A stretch of DNA of 64,000 nt from Fusobacterium nucleatum_L (GTDB lineage: Bacteria; Fusobacteriota; Fusobacteriia; Fusobacteriales; Fusobacteriaceae). The number at the start of each line of letters is the position of its first letter. The stretch's first letter is position 1. Below are positions 43,501-51,534 of this stretch, piece by piece. The position numbers were made by a program, and so were the translations under genes. The stretch lies in assembly GCF_050231725.1 (NCBI RefSeq), contig NZ_CP077172.1, positions 496,001-560,000 on the forward strand, read 5' to 3'. The notes beneath the pieces were generated by a model. That model saw nothing but the letters and a program-made list of their open reading frames with translations. It searched no databases and was not told the origin of the DNA.

Positions 43501-44930
43501 CAGATATAGATTTAAACTTCTCTGGAGAATATCAATCTGAAATTCACAGATATTGTGAAGAACTATTTGGTAAAGAGAATGTCTTTAAAGCAGGTACTAT
43601 ATCTACACTTGCTGAAAAAAATGCTGAAGCTTATGTGAGAAAATATTTTGAAGAAAATAATTTAACTACAGTTAAAGCAGAAATTATAAGATTAGGTAGA
43701 CTTTGTCAAGGAGCTAAAAAGACAACAGGTCAGCACCCTGGAGGAATGGTCATAGTGCCACAAGGAAATTCAATCTACGAATTTTGTCCTGTACAAAGAC
43801 CAGCTAATGATGAAACAAGTGAATCTACAACAACCCATTATGATTATCACGTAATGGATGAACAGTTAGTAAAACTTGATATACTGGGACATGATGACCC
43901 TACAACTATAAAACTTTTACAAGAGTATACTAATATGGAAATTAAAGATATTCCACTTGCTGATAAGGATACTTTAAAAATCTTTTCATCAACAGAATCT
44001 TTGGGAGTAACTCCTGAACAAATAGGAACAGAAATAGGAACTTATGGAATACCAGAGTTTGGTACAAGTTTTGTTAGGCAGATGCTTATAGATACAAGAC
44101 CTACAACTTTTGCAGAACTTGTAAGAATATCAGGACTTTCACATGGTACAAATGTTTGGCTTAATAATGCACAAGAATTTGTAAGAAATGGACAAGCAAC
44201 TCTTTCACAAATAATAACAGTGAGAGATGATATTATGAACTATTTAATAGATCAAGGTTTGGATAATAGTGATGCATTTAAAATAATGGAATTTGTAAGA
44301 AAGGGTAAACCTAAAAAAGAGCCAGAAAATTGGGAAAAATATTCTGCTATGATGAAGGAAAAGAAAGTTCCTGATTGGTATATTGAATCTTGTAGAAGAA
44401 TAGAGTATATGTTCCCTAAGGGGCATGCTGTCGCTTATGTTATGATGGCAATGAGAATAGCATATTTTAAAGTCCATAAACCACTTGCATTTTATGCAGC
44501 TTTCCTATCAAGAAAAGCTGAAGATTTTGATATGGAAATTATGAGCAAAGGGATCCTTGCAAAACAAAAATTAGAAGAACTTTCAAAAGAACCAAAATTA
44601 GATCCTAAGAAAAAAAATGAACAATCTATATGTGAAATTGTAGTAGAAATGGAAGCAAGAGGTATAGAACTTTTACCAGTTGATATTTATTTATCTGAAG
44701 GTAAAAAATTTACAATAGAAGAAGATAAAATTAGAATACCTTTAATTGGAATAAATGGTCTTGGTGGTGCAGTAATTGACAATCTTCTAAAAGAAAGAGA
44801 AGAAGGAAAGTTTATTTCAGTTGAAGATTTAAAAAGAAGAACAAAGATGTCACAAACTGTGGCAGATAAACTAAAAAATATTGGGGCATTTTCAAGTTTA
44901 AGTGCAACAAATCAAATTTCGTTATTTTAA
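40581..44930 (+). CDS. polC: DNA polymerase III, PolC-type alpha subunit
   Basis: 1449 residues from ATG 40581 (MNNRQIIIEPNMEVF; an in-frame ATG five codons upstream overlaps the previous gene). Order of domains: N-terminal region with OB fold (about 225-330), PHP domain (MVELHAHTKMSEMVGVTDVE), inserted DEDD 3'-5' exonuclease (FVVFDIETTGLNSHTNEIIE with acidic residues, later HHRAVDDSQATANMF), then zinc-binding CDNPECKHSEF...CPNCG and the C-family polymerase core (GSRGSVGSSLVAFM; DKVPDIDLNFSGEYQ with catalytic aspartates). Leading-strand replicase with built-in proofreading. Confidence 0.97.
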   Translation: MNNRQIIIEPNMEVFSKLGVKSIEIKTILLNIRMKRITFNCSVSCMNCIDDIDIIYKDVLSKFGRELEIEFITDNKNLSLEDEEIKTIAIRAIERLKTKNTTSKSFLCFYKLHVKNNYIIVELNDENTKFMLEEVKISSKIETILNEYGIKDYKIIFSVGDFSKEISNVEEKIKIDIEKHQDTINTEREKIIKTSPTSETQVYKSKNDFKRVSKTKEIKGESILIKDFYDLYEGENCIVEGEVFSMEDMTLKSGKILKTIRITDGESSLTSKIFLDENDKLDIHERSFLKLNGKLQIDAYAGNEKTLMINSINILEKENIKKEDIAEEKMVELHAHTKMSEMVGVTDVEDIIKRAKQYGHKAIAITDYSVVHSYPAAFKTAKKFSTDEEKMKAIFGCEMYMIDDEAPMVTNPKDKKIDEEEFVVFDIETTGLNSHTNEIIEIGAVKIKAGRIVDRYSQLINPGRPIPYHITEITSITDEQVANEPKIDEVIGKFVDFIGDAVLVAHNAPFDMGFIKRDIKKYLNINLQCSVIDTLQMARDLFPDLKKYGLGDLNKTLGLSLEKHHRAVDDSQATANMFIIFLDKYKEKGLEYIKDINLGFEVNVKKQALKNIMVLVKTQAGLKNMYKLVSESHIKYFGNKKARIPKSVLAENREGLIIGSSLTAHFMNTGELADLYLRHDLEKLEEAAKFYDYIELLPKSTYNELIEKDGTGALGSYEEVEKMNKYFYDLGKKLGILVTASSNVHYLDENEDIIRSILLYGSGTVYNSRQYSINNGFYFRTTDEMLQEFSYLGEDEAKEVIIKNTNKIADMVESGIKPIPEGFYPPKMENAEEIVRTMTYEKAYRIYGDPLPDIVSARLERELNAIINNGFSVLYLSAQKLVKKSLDNGYLVGSRGSVGSSLVAFMMGITEVNALYPHYICDNPECKHSEFIEREGVGIDLPDKICPNCGAKLRKDGYSIPFEVFMGFKGDKVPDIDLNFSGEYQSEIHRYCEELFGKENVFKAGTISTLAEKNAEAYVRKYFEENNLTTVKAEIIRLGRLCQGAKKTTGQHPGGMVIVPQGNSIYEFCPVQRPANDETSESTTTHYDYHVMDEQLVKLDILGHDDPTTIKLLQEYTNMEIKDIPLADKDTLKIFSSTESLGVTPEQIGTEIGTYGIPEFGTSFVRQMLIDTRPTTFAELVRISGLSHGTNVWLNNAQEFVRNGQATLSQIITVRDDIMNYLIDQGLDNSDAFKIMEFVRKGKPKKEPENWEKYSAMMKEKKVPDWYIESCRRIEYMFPKGHAVAYVMMAMRIAYFKVHKPLAFYAAFLSRKAEDFDMEIMSKGILAKQKLEELSKEPKLDPKKKNEQSICEIVVEMEARGIELLPVDIYLSEGKKFTIEEDKIRIPLIGINGLGGAVIDNLLKEREEGKFISVEDLKRRTKMSQTVADKLKNIGAFSSLSATNQISLF

Positions 44931-44943
44931 AAGGAGGAAAAGT

Positions 44944-46227
44944 TTGAAAAAATTATTAAGTAAAGTGGTATTGTTTTTAATACTATCACTAACAGCATTT
45001 TCATATAATTTCCCAATAGATAATCCTTATTCAGCAACTATCATAGGAAGTTCAACAATGATGACACCAGGAGTCAGTGAAAATATACCACTAAAAGTAT
45101 ATGAAATACAAATAAAAGATAAAAAAGATATTCCTGATGCATTTTGGTATGCTAGTAAATTTAAATTTTCTTTTAGCAAACAAAAGAATAAAAAAGCACC
45201 TTTAATCTTTGTTTTGGCTGGAACAGGTTCTGATTACAATGCAACAAGAGTTCAATTTATGCAAAGAATATTTCATGATGGTGGATATCACACAATAGCA
45301 ATAAGTTCTCAAATGAGCCAACAATTTATGATATCTGCCTCAACAAATGTTATGCCGGGTATGCTTATTAATGATAATGAAGATATCTATAAGGCAATGA
45401 AACTTGCATATGATAAAATTAAAGATCAAGTGGAAGTTACAGATTTCTATATAATGGGATATAGCTTAGGTGGAACTAATGCAGCAGTTTTATCTTATAT
45501 AGATGAAAAAGAGAAAGCTTTTAACTTTAAAAGAGTATTTATGGTAAATCCTGCTGTTGAATTATACGATTCAGCAGTAAAATTGGATAAATACTTAGAT
45601 GATTATACAGGTGGAAAAACAGCTGGAATAGAAAAACTGTTAAATACAACTTTAGCAAGAGTTAAAGATGGATTAACTAATGAATATGCAAATATAGGAA
45701 CTGATACTATTTATAATATAGTAAGAGGTGATATATTATCTGATGAAGAAAAAAAAGCATATATAGGTTTAGCTTTTAGATTAACTTCAACTGATTTAAA
45801 CTTCATTTCAGACTTTATGACTAAAAGTCATGTATATACAAAAAATCCTGATAAGGTAAATAAGTATACAAATATGAAAGAATATTTTAAAGCAGTGAAT
45901 TTTGCAACTTTTGAAGATTATGTTAATAAAGTAGGTTTTCCATATTATAAGAAATATAATAAAAATTTTACTATTGAGTATTTAAAAAGAGAAGCAAGTT
46001 TAAAAATTATAGAAGATTATCTTAGGACTTCCCCTAAAATTGCAGCAGTAACAAATGCAGATGAATTAATTTTAAGTAAAACTGATATCAATTATTTAAA
46101 AGATGTGTTTAAAGATAGATTAGTTATTTATCCTAGAGGAGGACATTGTGGAAATATGTTCTATAAAGAAAATGTAGATGTTATGTTAAAATTTGTTAAT
46201 GAGGGGGTTTTAAAATATGAAAATTAA
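44944..46227 (+). CDS. Secreted alpha/beta hydrolase (serine esterase-like)
   Basis: 427 residues from TTG 44944, which has AAGGAGGA upstream and opens a signal peptide (KKLLSKVVLFLILSLTAFSY). The reading frame extends upstream into polC, but this is not a plausible start. Catalytic triad candidates: nucleophile Ser in FYIMGYSLGGTNAAVLSYI, acid in AVTNADELILSKTD, His in VIYPRGGHCGNMFY; an oxyanion-type loop FVLAGTGSDYN precedes. Probably a periplasmic esterase or lipase. It overlaps mlaA by 11 bp, hinting at a joint role in envelope lipids. Confidence 0.75.
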   Translation: MKKLLSKVVLFLILSLTAFSYNFPIDNPYSATIIGSSTMMTPGVSENIPLKVYEIQIKDKKDIPDAFWYASKFKFSFSKQKNKKAPLIFVLAGTGSDYNATRVQFMQRIFHDGGYHTIAISSQMSQQFMISASTNVMPGMLINDNEDIYKAMKLAYDKIKDQVEVTDFYIMGYSLGGTNAAVLSYIDEKEKAFNFKRVFMVNPAVELYDSAVKLDKYLDDYTGGKTAGIEKLLNTTLARVKDGLTNEYANIGTDTIYNIVRGDILSDEEKKAYIGLAFRLTSTDLNFISDFMTKSHVYTKNPDKVNKYTNMKEYFKAVNFATFEDYVNKVGFPYYKKYNKNFTIEYLKREASLKIIEDYLRTSPKIAAVTNADELILSKTDINYLKDVFKDRLVIYPRGGHCGNMFYKENVDVMLKFVNEGVLKYEN

Positions 46228-46984
46228 AAATTTACTACTTCTTAGTATTTTAAACCTTACTCTAATCTCCTGTAGTAATACAAATGAATTAAAAAAATCT
46301 GATATAAGTTATACAGAGGCTACTAATATTATATATGCTAACCCTAGTGAAAGTAATTTTATTGCTGATAAATCTGATCCATTAGAAGCATTCAATAGAA
46401 GAATGTATCATTTTAACTATCAAATAGAAAGATTACTAATAACACCTATAGTAAATACTTATAAATTTATAACTCCAGATTTTGTTGAAGATAGAATAAG
46501 TAATTTCTTTAAAAATACAAAAGTTTTAAATACTATGGTTAACTCAACTCTTCAATTTAAAGGAAGAAAATCTATGAGAGCCTTGGGAAGATTCACTATA
46601 AATACTATCTTAGGGCTTGGAGGACTTTTCGATGTAGCTTCTAAGATGGGAATGCCAAAACCTTACGAAGATTTTGGATTAACACTTGCATATTATGGAG
46701 TAAGTAGAGGTCCTTATCTAGTATTACCAATTCTAGGACCTGCTTATTTGAGAGATGCTTTTGGAATGGGCGTTGATGGTGCTATAGCAGGAAAAGTAGA
46801 TATATATCATAGAATGGACTTATTCAATTCATCAAATGCTAGTTTAAGTGTACTAAGAGGTATAGATATGAGAAAGAATATTGATTTCCATTACCATCAA
46901 ACAAATTCACCTTTTGAATATGAATATGTAAGATTTTTATATAATAAATACAGAGGAATACAAGAAGAAACAAGTAAAAAATAA
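46217..46984 (+). CDS. mlaA: MlaA (VacJ) family outer-membrane phospholipid-transport lipoprotein
   Basis: 255 residues. Lipoprotein signal with lipobox LISC (Cys near 19). MlaA signature follows: DPLEAFNRRMYHFNYQIER, PDFVEDRISNFFKNTKVLNT, ALGRFTINTILGLGGLFDVA, EDFGLTLAYYGVSRGPYLVLP and LGPAYLRDAFG. The family sits in the outer membrane and removes mislocalised phospholipids from its outer leaflet, direct evidence for a diderm host. Other Mla components are not in the window. Co-translated with the secreted hydrolase. Confidence 0.93.
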   Translation: MKIKNLLLLSILNLTLISCSNTNELKKSDISYTEATNIIYANPSESNFIADKSDPLEAFNRRMYHFNYQIERLLITPIVNTYKFITPDFVEDRISNFFKNTKVLNTMVNSTLQFKGRKSMRALGRFTINTILGLGGLFDVASKMGMPKPYEDFGLTLAYYGVSRGPYLVLPILGPAYLRDAFGMGVDGAIAGKVDIYHRMDLFNSSNASLSVLRGIDMRKNIDFHYHQTNSPFEYEYVRFLYNKYRGIQEETSKK

Positions 46985-47015
46985 AAATATATATAATAAA
47001 ATGGGAGGTTTTTAG

Positions 47016-48374
47016 ATGGATTTAAAAGAAAAAGTGTTAGAATACAAAGATGAGGTTGTGAAGGAAATTCAAAATGCTATTAGAGTAAAAAGTGTTAAAG
47101 AAGCACCATTACCTGGAATGCCTTTTGGAGAAGGACCAGCAAAAGCACTTGATCATTTTATGGATTTAGCTAAAAAATTAGGTTTTAAAGCAGAAAAATT
47201 TGATAATTATGCAATGCATATAGATATGGGAAAGGGAGAAGAAACATTAGGGATACTTGCTCACGTTGATGTAGTTCCAGAAGGAGATAACTGGACTTAT
47301 CCTCCGTATTCAGGAACTATAGCAGATGGAAAAATATTTGGTAGAGGGACATTAGATGATAAAGGACCTGCTGTTATTTCATTATTTGCTATGAAAGCAA
47401 TAGCGGATGCTGGAATAAAATTAAATAAAAAAGTTAGAATGATATTAGGTGCTGATGAAGAAAGCGGAAGTGCTTGTTTAAAATATTACTTTGGGGAATT
47501 AAATATGCCTCAACCTGACATAGCATTCACACCAGATTCAAGCTTTCCTGTAACTTATGCAGAAAAAGGAAGTGTAAGAGTTAAAATAAAGAAAAAATTC
47601 AACACTTTAAAAGATGTAGTAATAAAAGGAGGAAATGCCTTTAACTCTGTTCCAAACAAAGCCAATGGAGAAATTCCTGTAGATATGCTTGGAGAAGTTA
47701 AAAACAAAAATAAGGTTGAATTTGAAAGAGAAGGAAATACTTATAAAGTATTTTCAGCAGGAATACCAGCACATGGAGCTTATCCAAGCAAAGGATATAA
47801 TGCAGTGTCAGCTCTTTTTGAAGTTTTAAAAAATTTTGAAGTTAAAAATGAAGAATTAAAAAGTATAGTTACATTCTTTGATAAATTTGTAAAAATGGAA
47901 ACTGATGGTGATTCTTTTGGAGTTAAATGTACAGATGGAGAAACAGGGGAATTAACTTTAAATTTAGGAAAAATAATTTTAGAAAACAATGAACTTGAAA
48001 TCTGGATAGATATGAGAATCCCTGTTAAAATTAAAAATGAACAAATAATAGAAACTATTAAGAAAAATACAGAAGATTATGGGTATGAATTTGTATTACA
48101 TTCAAATACTCAACCTTTATATGTACCAAAAGACAGTTTCTTAGTTTCAACTTTAATGAATATCTATAAAGAATTGACAGGAGATAAAGATGCTGAGCCT
48201 GTAGCAATAGGTGGTGGAACTTATGCTAAATATGCAAATAATGCTGTTGCCTTTGGAGCTCTACTTCCAGAACAAGAAGATAGAATGCACCAAAGAGATG
48301 AGTATTTAGAAATCTCAAAGATAGATAAACTTCTTCAAATATATGTAGAAGCTATTTATAAATTAGCAAAATAG
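47016..48374 (+). CDS. Dipeptidase of the PepV/Sapep (M20) family
   Basis: 452 residues, typical PepV length. M20 metallopeptidase: LGILAHVDVVPEGDNWTYPP (His/Asp zinc ligands), FGRGTLDDKGPAVISLFAM (bridging Asp), ILGADEESGSACLKYYF (catalytic Glu pair), FTPDSSFPVTYAEKGSV, dimer/lid domain about 190-340, and the last ligand His in PEQEDRMHQRDEYLEI. Cleaves dipeptides in the cytoplasm, fitting an amino-acid-fermenting organism. Own ribosome site GGGAGG. Confidence 0.9.
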   Translation: MDLKEKVLEYKDEVVKEIQNAIRVKSVKEAPLPGMPFGEGPAKALDHFMDLAKKLGFKAEKFDNYAMHIDMGKGEETLGILAHVDVVPEGDNWTYPPYSGTIADGKIFGRGTLDDKGPAVISLFAMKAIADAGIKLNKKVRMILGADEESGSACLKYYFGELNMPQPDIAFTPDSSFPVTYAEKGSVRVKIKKKFNTLKDVVIKGGNAFNSVPNKANGEIPVDMLGEVKNKNKVEFEREGNTYKVFSAGIPAHGAYPSKGYNAVSALFEVLKNFEVKNEELKSIVTFFDKFVKMETDGDSFGVKCTDGETGELTLNLGKIILENNELEIWIDMRIPVKIKNEQIIETIKKNTEDYGYEFVLHSNTQPLYVPKDSFLVSTLMNIYKELTGDKDAEPVAIGGGTYAKYANNAVAFGALLPEQEDRMHQRDEYLEISKIDKLLQIYVEAIYKLAK

Positions 48375-48386
48375 ATAGGAGAAATT

Positions 48387-49256
48387 ATGTGGCAAAAATT
48401 AACAATAGAATCTAAAAATTCTATTGAAGAATATACCAAGAATAGATTTGAAATATGTGATTTAAATTTTTCCAATTTATTATTATGGAGTATTGGTGAA
48501 AATACAGAATATAAAATAGAAAATGATATTTTAACTATAAGAAGTCTATATATGGGAGAGGTATATTATTATATGCCTATCCCTAAAAATGATACTCCTG
48601 AAAATATAGAAAAAATGAAAGAAAAAATAAGAGAAATTTTAAAAGAAAATGTAGCTATTCACTATTTCACAGAATATTGGTATGAAAAATTAAAAGATGA
48701 TTTTAATTTACAAGAAAAAAGAGATTATGAAGACTATATTTATTCCTATGAAAATCTATCAACTTTAAAAGGTAGACATTATGCTAAGAAAAAAAATAGA
48801 GTAGCTAATTTTAGAAAAAGTTATGAATACTCTTATGAAAGCATAAATAAAGATAATATCAATGAAGTAGTAGATTTTCAAAAAAAATGGTATGAAATTC
48901 ATTCAGAATCAGGTGGAGAAATTCTAAAAAATGAGAATGAGGGAATATTGAATCTTTTAAAAAATTATGAAAAACTGGATCTAAAAGGTGGATTTCTAAA
49001 AGTAAATAATCATATCATTGCTTATAGTCTAGGAGAAGCATTGACTGATAAAATGATATTAGTTCACACAGAAAAGGCTTTAATTGACTTTATAGGAAGT
49101 TACCAAGCAATAAATATGATATATTTACAAGAAGAATGGCAAGGCTATGAATTAGTAAATAGAGAAGATGATTTTGGTAATGAAGGTTTAAGAGAAGCTA
49201 AAATGTCTTATAAACCTCTTTATTTACAAAAGAAATATAGTATTGAAAAATTATAG
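48387..49256 (+). CDS. DUF2156 (MprF-C/GNAT-like) protein
   Basis: 289 residues. Shows the double GNAT-type pattern of DUF2156 proteins: NRFEICDLNFSNLLLWSIG, KLKDDFNLQEKRDYEDYIYS, the LKGRHYAKKKNRVANFRKSY motif, FQKKWYEIHSESGG, GGFLKVNNHIIAYSLGEAL and IDFIGSYQAINMIYLQEEW. Related to the aminoacyl-lipid transferase part of MprF but without membrane helices, so it may transfer an acyl or aminoacyl group to another acceptor. Encoded 12 bp after the dipeptidase; substrate unknown. Confidence 0.8.
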   Translation: MWQKLTIESKNSIEEYTKNRFEICDLNFSNLLLWSIGENTEYKIENDILTIRSLYMGEVYYYMPIPKNDTPENIEKMKEKIREILKENVAIHYFTEYWYEKLKDDFNLQEKRDYEDYIYSYENLSTLKGRHYAKKKNRVANFRKSYEYSYESINKDNINEVVDFQKKWYEIHSESGGEILKNENEGILNLLKNYEKLDLKGGFLKVNNHIIAYSLGEALTDKMILVHTEKALIDFIGSYQAINMIYLQEEWQGYELVNREDDFGNEGLREAKMSYKPLYLQKKYSIEKL

Positions 49257-49263
49257 GAGATAT

Positions 49264-50883
49264 ATGTATTTAAAAATTGTATTACAACTTATTGGTGGTT
49301 TAGGGCTATTTCTATATGGTATGGAGCATATGTCAACAAGTATGCAAAAAATTGCAGGACCAAAGCTAAAAAAAATTCTAGCTTCTTTAACTAATAATAG
49401 AGTTTTTGGTATTTTAGTTGGAATTATTATAACTGCTTTAGTTCAATCATCATCTGTTAGTACAGTTATGACTGTTGGTTTTGTAAATGCCTCTCTTTTA
49501 ACTTTAAAGCAAGCATTAGGAGTCATTTTAGGGGCAAATATAGGAACAACTATAACTGGTTGGTTATTAGTCTTAGATATTGGTAAATATGGACTTCCGA
49601 TAGTCGGACTAGCTTCAATTTTATTTATGTTTATGAAAAAAGAAAAAGCTAGAACAAATTTAAGTGCAATAATTGGAGTAGGTTTAATATTTTTTGGTTT
49701 ACAACTTATGAGCCAGGCTCTCAGCCCTTTAAAAGATATGCCTGAATTTATTGAAATGTTTAAGATGTTTAAAGTTGACTCATATTTTGGCTTACTTAAA
49801 GTAGCAGCAACTGGTGCAATTATAACAGCACTAATCCAATCTTCAGCAGCAACTATTGGTATAACAATAGCACTTGCAACACAGGGGCTTATTGATTACC
49901 AAGCGGCAGTTGCTTTGGTTTTAGGAGAAAATGTTGGAACAACAGTTACAGCTTTTCTTGCTTCTTTGGGGGCTAAACCTAATGCAAAGAGAGCAGCCTT
50001 TGCTCATACATTAATTAACTTAATAGGTGTTCTTTGGGTAACCTCTATATTTAGATTTTATTTGAAGTTTCTAAATAATTTTGTTGACCCAGTAAACCAT
50101 ATGGGAGCAGCAATAGCGGCAGCACACACTATATTTAATATAAGTAATGTTGTCATTTTAACACCCTTTGTAGGATTGTTAAATAAGTTTTTATTATTTA
50201 TAGTAAAAGATACAGGTGAAGATGAATTGAGAGTAACTAAGTTGGCCTCTTTAAAAATGACTTTACCTAGTGTAATAATAGAACAAACCAAAATAGAAGT
50301 TAGTTATATGGTAGATATGATAGAAGATGTATTTTTAAAATTGGAAGAATCCTTGAAAGAAAAAGATAAAATTGCTAAATATAATGATACTATAGTTGAA
50401 GCAGAAAATAAATTAGACTTATATGAAAAAGAAATCTATGACTCAAATTTTTCTTTATTAAGTAAATCTTTAAGTAAAGAACTGATTGAAGATACCAGAA
50501 TGAATCTATTAGCTTGTGATGAATATGAAACTATTGGTGACTATCAAAATAGAATAGCAAATAGACTATTTATGCTTTATGAAAACTCTATTGAACTTGA
50601 TGAAGCAAGAGCAAAAATGGCTTTTAAGCTTCATTCACTTTCGGTTGAATTATTTAATGATATAAGTAGAGCTGTTAGAACAAATGAAAAAGACCTATAT
50701 CCGATAGGTATGAAAAAATATCAGGCTTTAAAAACTTACTATAAAGAAGTAAAAAGAGAGCATTTTTCTAGATCTGAAAATATACCAGCAAGATTAAATA
50801 CAGGTTATTTAGATATAATCAATTACTATAAGAGAATTGCAGACCATACTTACAACATTATTGAATATGTGATGAAATTATAA
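49264..50883 (+). CDS. Na+/phosphate symporter (NptA/YjbB type) with PhoU-like C-terminus
   Basis: 539 residues from ATG 49264 (AGGAG upstream; an earlier in-frame ATG lies inside the previous gene). N-terminal half has about nine membrane helices with the two inverted Na_Pi_cotrans repeats: GLGLFLYGMEHMSTSM, TALVQSSSVSTVMTVGFVNAS and later TALIQSSAATIGITIALA, each with the QSSS/QSSA motif. The C-terminal 200 residues are helical and PhoU-like. Imports phosphate with sodium or acts as phosphate efflux, as discussed for YjbB. Confidence 0.9.
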   Translation: MYLKIVLQLIGGLGLFLYGMEHMSTSMQKIAGPKLKKILASLTNNRVFGILVGIIITALVQSSSVSTVMTVGFVNASLLTLKQALGVILGANIGTTITGWLLVLDIGKYGLPIVGLASILFMFMKKEKARTNLSAIIGVGLIFFGLQLMSQALSPLKDMPEFIEMFKMFKVDSYFGLLKVAATGAIITALIQSSAATIGITIALATQGLIDYQAAVALVLGENVGTTVTAFLASLGAKPNAKRAAFAHTLINLIGVLWVTSIFRFYLKFLNNFVDPVNHMGAAIAAAHTIFNISNVVILTPFVGLLNKFLLFIVKDTGEDELRVTKLASLKMTLPSVIIEQTKIEVSYMVDMIEDVFLKLEESLKEKDKIAKYNDTIVEAENKLDLYEKEIYDSNFSLLSKSLSKELIEDTRMNLLACDEYETIGDYQNRIANRLFMLYENSIELDEARAKMAFKLHSLSVELFNDISRAVRTNEKDLYPIGMKKYQALKTYYKEVKREHFSRSENIPARLNTGYLDIINYYKRIADHTYNIIEYVMKL

Positions 50884-50927
50884 GTTAAACTTTTAATTTT
50901 TATTGACTTGGAAAGGAAATTATTGAT

Positions 50928-51377
50928 ATGGATAATTTAGATATTTTTGAAAATGCAAGCAAATATTTTTTAGAAAAAATGACTGAATTTAAAGAAATTT
51001 TATCTAGCAAAGTCAATAGCTTAAATAATAAAGATTGGATTTTTAGTAAAGGAAGTACAAAAACTTGTAAAGCTGATGAGACAGGTAAGAAAAAGAGATG
51101 TAAAGTTGGGTTAAAATATGGATTAAAAATAGAATTATCAGTAGATGATGTCGATATTATTTGGAATGAATTTTCTTCATTTTTTACAAAAACTTATGTA
51201 GAAAATATTGAAAGAATTTCAAATAATGAAGAAATAGGACGATATGAGTTTATTGCAAGGAGTTCTATAGGAGATGAAATTAGCTGGACTATCTACTTAG
51301 CTAATGAGTGGAATATTCCACAAATTGGTTTTTTAGGCTTTGTTGCCCCTAGATATAAAAAAAGTGATTATACATAG
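50928..51377 (+). CDS. Hypothetical protein
   Basis: 149 residues, soluble, slightly basic middle (GSTKTCKADETGKKKRCKVG) and a strand-rich C-terminal half (LKYGLKIELSVDDVDIIWNE, RYEFIARSSIGDEISWTIYL, IPQIGFLGFVAPRYKK). No signal peptide. I do not recognise the family; the size and fold pattern are compatible with an immunity-type or LppA-like protein, but that is speculation. Ribosome site AAGGAAA before ATG 50928. Last gene before the terminator at 51407-51449. Confidence 0.6.
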   Translation: MDNLDIFENASKYFLEKMTEFKEILSSKVNSLNNKDWIFSKGSTKTCKADETGKKKRCKVGLKYGLKIELSVDDVDIIWNEFSSFFTKTYVENIERISNNEEIGRYEFIARSSIGDEISWTIYLANEWNIPQIGFLGFVAPRYKKSDYT

Positions 51378-51406
51378 TATCTGAAAATTATGAAAATAAA
51401 AATTTA

Positions 51407-51449
51407 AGAGAAGTTTTTTAGAAAATATTAAAAAGCTTCTCTTTTTTTG
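51407..51449 (+). terminator. Terminator closing the hpt-to-hypothetical gene run
   Basis: AGAGAAG (51407-51413) pairs with CTTCTCT (51436-51442), followed by TTTTTTT. The htpG -35 begins two bases later. Confidence 0.75.
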
Positions 51450-51450
51450 G

Positions 51451-51479
51451 TTGACAAGTAAAAGAAATTATGGTATATA
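51451..51479 (+). promoter_or_regulatory. htpG promoter (extended -10)
   Basis: TTGACA (51451-51456), 17 bp, TATATA (51474-51479) with TGG in front; start predicted near 51486, just ahead of the CIRCE-like element. Confidence 0.7.
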
Positions 51480-51492
51480 TTATTTGAAATTA

Positions 51493-51519
51493 TTAGCCAT
51501 TAATATATAAGAGTGCTAA
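51493..51519 (+). promoter_or_regulatory. CIRCE-like operator (HrcA site) with degenerate left arm
   Basis: TTAGCCATT, nine bases, GAGTGCTAA. The CIRCE consensus is TTAGCACTC-N9-GAGTGCTAA: the right arm is perfect, the left arm matches 6 of 9, and the 9-base spacing is exact. It lies between the predicted transcription start and the htpG ribosome site, where HrcA typically blocks transcription. Confidence 0.65.
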
Positions 51520-51534
51520 AAGGAGGATATAAAA

